Source of the DNA: HO2-45-11b sp964450915
Lineage (GTDB): Bacteria > Patescibacteriota > Andersenbacteria > UBA10190
Length of the DNA: 64,000 nt
Direction: 5' to 3'
NCBI GenBank assembly: GCA_964450915.1
Contig: CAYVFG010000002.1
Coordinates: 1 to 64,000 of the forward strand
A model generated the notes under the pieces. That model saw only the letters and a list, made by a program, of their open reading frames with translations. It had not been told where the DNA came from and did no database searches. The position numbers were made by a program, and so were the translations under genes. Shown piece after piece: positions 61,934-64,000 of the stretch (within the stretch, counting starts at the first letter, position 1; each line of letters begins with the position of its first letter).

Positions 61934-63171
61934 AGCGGAGCTCCGTATGCAAGCGTTACAGAAGCTACATGCATAAAATCAAGCAACGCAATAATTACCA
62001 GCAACGCAAGAAAAACTTGTACAAAACGATCGTTTTTACCAATAAATTGCTGCATCTTATGCAATCCAAGCGACGCAAACCATGCAATGCACCATGCTAC
62101 AGGAATCCATGCACCCAAAGATAACGTTATAAGCAATGCAACGCCCACGAACAGATCAATGACCACTCTATTGCGAGTAGTTCTAGTAAGGCAATAGAGC
62201 AATACGGCAATCCCAATACAAGCAAAAAATATGGCAAAGAATCCGACGTATGCGCCAGCGGCATGAGAAACCTTGATTTGATTCGGATCAATGAGAGCGT
62301 CCTTGAAAGATAACTTCGTAATTGCGGTATGTGTTGCAACCAGGGCTAACGGTAGCCACGTCGAACACGCGACAATGCATGCTCCAAAGAGTGCGGACAA
62401 GCGCGATCTGCCAACAATGCGAAACACCCACCATGCTATCAGCAATACCCCGAATACGAGTAGGCCATATAGGGCCATGCTTGTCGTACTCCCAATAGCA
62501 GACAGTCCCTGCAATCCGGCAATGGCAATAAGAAGAAGGTGATCGCGCAAGAGTGGGCGCCTTTGCAGGAATGGAAATGCAATGAGGGCAAGCCCTGCTA
62601 GCACAACGATTCCGCCAACTTGCTTAATGAGCGCTGGATGCAATACTTCATCTGCCGTATATGCAAAGGGATACTGTTGCGGCGCCCCATCAATGAAAAA
62701 GTGAACCTCTTCTCCGGAAAAATCGTTATCGAATGTCCTATTTCTAAGCGCAATGTCCGTTGAAATAGAATCTGAAACCGTTACATGAATGCGAAGAGTT
62801 TCATCCTGAGCGCTTGCAACAGGATGATCAAATATAAACTGGGTGGGAACAGTTTGATCGATATATAGCGAATTAACAGTTGCAGTCTCCAGCACAGTGT
62901 CGCCGCGCATCAGCTGAAGAGTAATAATTCCTGTGTGATGCAATAACGGATGCAGAGGCAGGAAATATATTCCTACTCGGGAAATAATTTTATTATGAAT
63001 AACAGCATCTTGGTCATACGAAACACCTGCTTGCATCGGTACGAGATACTTCGACTCTTCAGTAGGAGTTAATTTTATAAATTGCTCATCTGTTTTTATC
63101 GTGAAAAAAGAAGCCCCAAGCGCTATAAGAGCGATTCCGATTGCTAGCTTGATTATTCCCATCTTATTCAT
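61930..63171 (-). CDS. Membrane protein with N-terminal extracytoplasmic beta domain
   Basis: 413 residues from ATG 63171 (MNKMGIIK); the longer frame to 63210 lies within the preceding small gene. An N-terminal membrane segment (4-22) is followed by a beta-rich extracytoplasmic domain (about 25-185). About seven membrane segments then follow in the last 220 residues. The N-terminal layout resembles the domains at 3855, 15389 and 23725, but no acidic GT-C loop is apparent, so I do not call it an enzyme. It overlaps the 59-residue gene by 4 bp and murJ by 4 bp. Confidence 0.7.
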   Translation of the reverse strand: MNKMGIIKLAIGIALIALGASFFTIKTDEQFIKLTPTEESKYLVPMQAGVSYDQDAVIHNKIISRVGIYFLPLHPLLHHTGIITLQLMRGDTVLETATVNSLYIDQTVPTQFIFDHPVASAQDETLRIHVTVSDSISTDIALRNRTFDNDFSGEEVHFFIDGAPQQYPFAYTADEVLHPALIKQVGGIVVLAGLALIAFPFLQRRPLLRDHLLLIAIAGLQGLSAIGSTTSMALYGLLVFGVLLIAWWVFRIVGRSRLSALFGACIVACSTWLPLALVATHTAITKLSFKDALIDPNQIKVSHAAGAYVGFFAIFFACIGIAVLLYCLTRTTRNRVVIDLFVGVALLITLSLGAWIPVAWCIAWFASLGLHKMQQFIGKNDRFVQVFLALLVIIALLDFMHVASVTLAYGAPL

Positions 63172-63347
63172 ATGCGCGTTCTTATATAATACATCGTCAC
63201 AAACATACAAGCAGCGGCTGCTAACGCAGGAAATACGAGCACTGAGAACGTAGCAGGGTGCAGGTAGCGGGCATACGCCACAATGCTGGCAGAAATGATG
63301 AATGCGATACCTAGCAGCAAATCTATATTTCTCTTTCGCGATTCCAT
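63168..63347 (-). CDS. 59-residue two-helix membrane protein
   Basis: ATG 63347 to TGA 63168. After the basic start MESRKRNID there are two membrane helices (about LLLGIAFIISASIVAYA and FSVLVFPALAAAACMFVTM) and a basic end YYIRTRI. It overlaps the upstream gene by 25 bp and its stop overlaps the next ATG (ATGA, 63171-63168). That is strong evidence that it is translated within the operon. No family recognised; a small subunit of a membrane complex with its neighbours is plausible. Confidence 0.72.
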   Translation of the reverse strand: MESRKRNIDLLLGIAFIISASIVAYARYLHPATFSVLVFPALAAAACMFVTMYYIRTRI

Positions 63348-63877
63348 AGGCTTTTTATATAATCCTTTGTCTGAGACATAGTAGGCATCACTGGATATAC
63401 CCTAGCATGAATGTCGCTTACGCTCCATTGAACAGGTTCCCCGTCCGTAAACAGCATCATATCGATAGACTGGTTTGTATCCTGAAACGATGCAGTAACT
63501 GGGAATAGCAATGTTTTCGTTTGCAATCCTGCCTTGTCTACATCTTTATTGTAGAGCTGTTCCTTATCATACCCAAGCCAAAATACGCCATTTCGGACGC
63601 CTAAGTCTATCGTATTTGCATGCTCGGGATTAAACGTGATAGTTATGGCAATCTCTTTTCCAAATACAGGAGAATTTATAAATACATCTGCATGCGCTAA
63701 GGATTCTAAAATATGCGTAGTATTATCTTGAATAGGGTAGGGGATAGCATGTATGGTTTCCAATGGAGCAATGTTTACCGGCCCCGAATACAAAATAGGG
63801 CGAATATATATAGCGCCCGTAATGATAAGCGCCAACAATATGCAGATGCTGCTATTTGCGAATAATCGATTTTGCAT
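63323..63877 (-). CDS. Membrane-anchored extracytoplasmic protein
   Basis: 184 residues from ATG 63877 (MQNRLFA); a TTG at 63883 would add two. A single N-terminal membrane segment (about 8-27) anchors a beta-rich domain that includes DLGVRNGVFWLGYDKEQL and a MMLFTDGEPVQWS strand pair. The plan recalls the extracytoplasmic domain of the next large protein in the operon (61930) and the free-standing one at 17599. Overlaps of 26 bp upstream and 25 bp downstream. Function unknown. Confidence 0.68.
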   Translation of the reverse strand: MQNRLFANSSICILLALIITGAIYIRPILYSGPVNIAPLETIHAIPYPIQDNTTHILESLAHADVFINSPVFGKEIAITITFNPEHANTIDLGVRNGVFWLGYDKEQLYNKDVDKAGLQTKTLLFPVTASFQDTNQSIDMMLFTDGEPVQWSVSDIHARVYPVMPTMSQTKDYIKSLWNREREI

Positions 63878-64000
63878 ACGCAATATCTTTCTCAGTAATT
63901 TCTTGTATAAGCCAAAGAACTATAACGAAGAGTAATCCTAGGAGCACATATTGCCCGAGAAGCGCAATGCCTGACACTTTCCAAAAATATGTCGGCAATA
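63852..64000 (-). CDS. C-terminal end of a membrane protein (truncated by window edge)
   Basis: The last 48 residues and TAG stop (63854-63852) of a gene running in from the right. One membrane helix (about IALLGQYVLLGLLFVIVLWL) is followed by a charged tail QEITEKDIAYAKSIIRK. It overlaps the start of the gene at 63877 by 26 bp, showing that the operon extends beyond the window. Family cannot be named from this fragment. Confidence 0.65.
   Translation of the reverse strand, partial: LPTYFWKVSGIALLGQYVLLGLLFVIVLWLIQEITEKDIAYAKSIIRK

Noticed and set aside
1..64000. CRISPR arrays, insertion sequences, phage or secretion-system genes
   Set aside because: No regularly spaced repeats, transposase motifs or terminal inverted repeats were seen on either strand.

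Overview
The window is gene-dense, has a moderate GC content (about 40 percent by eye) and is almost entirely a cell-envelope glycosylation and polysaccharide island. The content suggests a member of the Candidate Phyla Radiation (Patescibacteria, Parcubacteria-like). The grounds are the very small or negative intergenic distances, the many YfhO/GT-C membrane proteins, a pilin-like orphan, mini-proteins, and a short palindrome inserted in frame in one gene. This placement is inference. TAA, TAG and TGA all act as stops, so a UGA-recoding lineage is unlikely. I see no rRNA, tRNA, CRISPR array or insertion sequence.

Layout. 1-2038 (+) holds the end of murA and mreB, the cell-wall core. 2031-6053 (-) carries two polytopic membrane enzymes. 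6090-12029 (+) carries an AsnB-type amidotransferase and two GT-C enzymes, with a small autonomous gene (9494-9916) between them. 12081-17545 (-) carries an orphan acyl carrier protein and two large membrane proteins. 17599-35873 is a patchwork on alternating strands: YfhO-like and GT-C enzymes, two sugar-nucleotide epimerases/dehydratases, a Wzx-like flippase, a pilin-like protein, methyltransferases, a half-length GtrA and a polyprenol-phosphate-sugar synthase. 35870-37174 (-) is a C-methyltransferase. 37198-50111 (+) is one long chain of 11 tightly spaced genes ending in four GT4 glycosyltransferases. 50154-57250 (-) is a small protein plus an operon of GT9, GT4, GT2, a deacetylase, a GT-B protein and YfhO. 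57322-64000 (-) is another small protein plus an operon of a Dol-P-Man-synthase-like GT2, GT9, GT-B, MurJ and membrane proteins running off the right edge.

How the genes could work together. GT2 enzymes at 35157, 37913 and 57549 resemble polyprenyl-phosphate-sugar synthases. GtrA-type proteins are thought to flip such carriers. GT-C/YfhO proteins transfer the sugars to acceptors outside the membrane. Sixteen such polytopic proteins take up close to half of the window, so this looks like a greatly expanded three-component surface glycosylation system. Cytoplasmic GT4/GT9/GT2 enzymes, a flippase, epimerases, methyltransferases, an amidotransferase and a polysaccharide deacetylase would build and decorate the glycans.

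Two gene classes stand out by expression signals. Fifteen starts in the glycan genes have a -10-like hexamer only 6-9 nt before the ATG, often with an upstream TGn, which implies leaderless or nearly leaderless mRNAs. Four small, more GC-rich genes (9494, 12524, 50273, 57474) instead have a consensus TTGACA -35 box, a 30-50 nt leader with a Shine-Dalgarno sequence, and a strong intrinsic terminator. Each sits directly downstream of, and in the same direction as, a glycan gene. These are the only intrinsic terminators I could find. The small units, two of them encoding proteins of 39 and 50 residues, are the most novel-looking part of the window.
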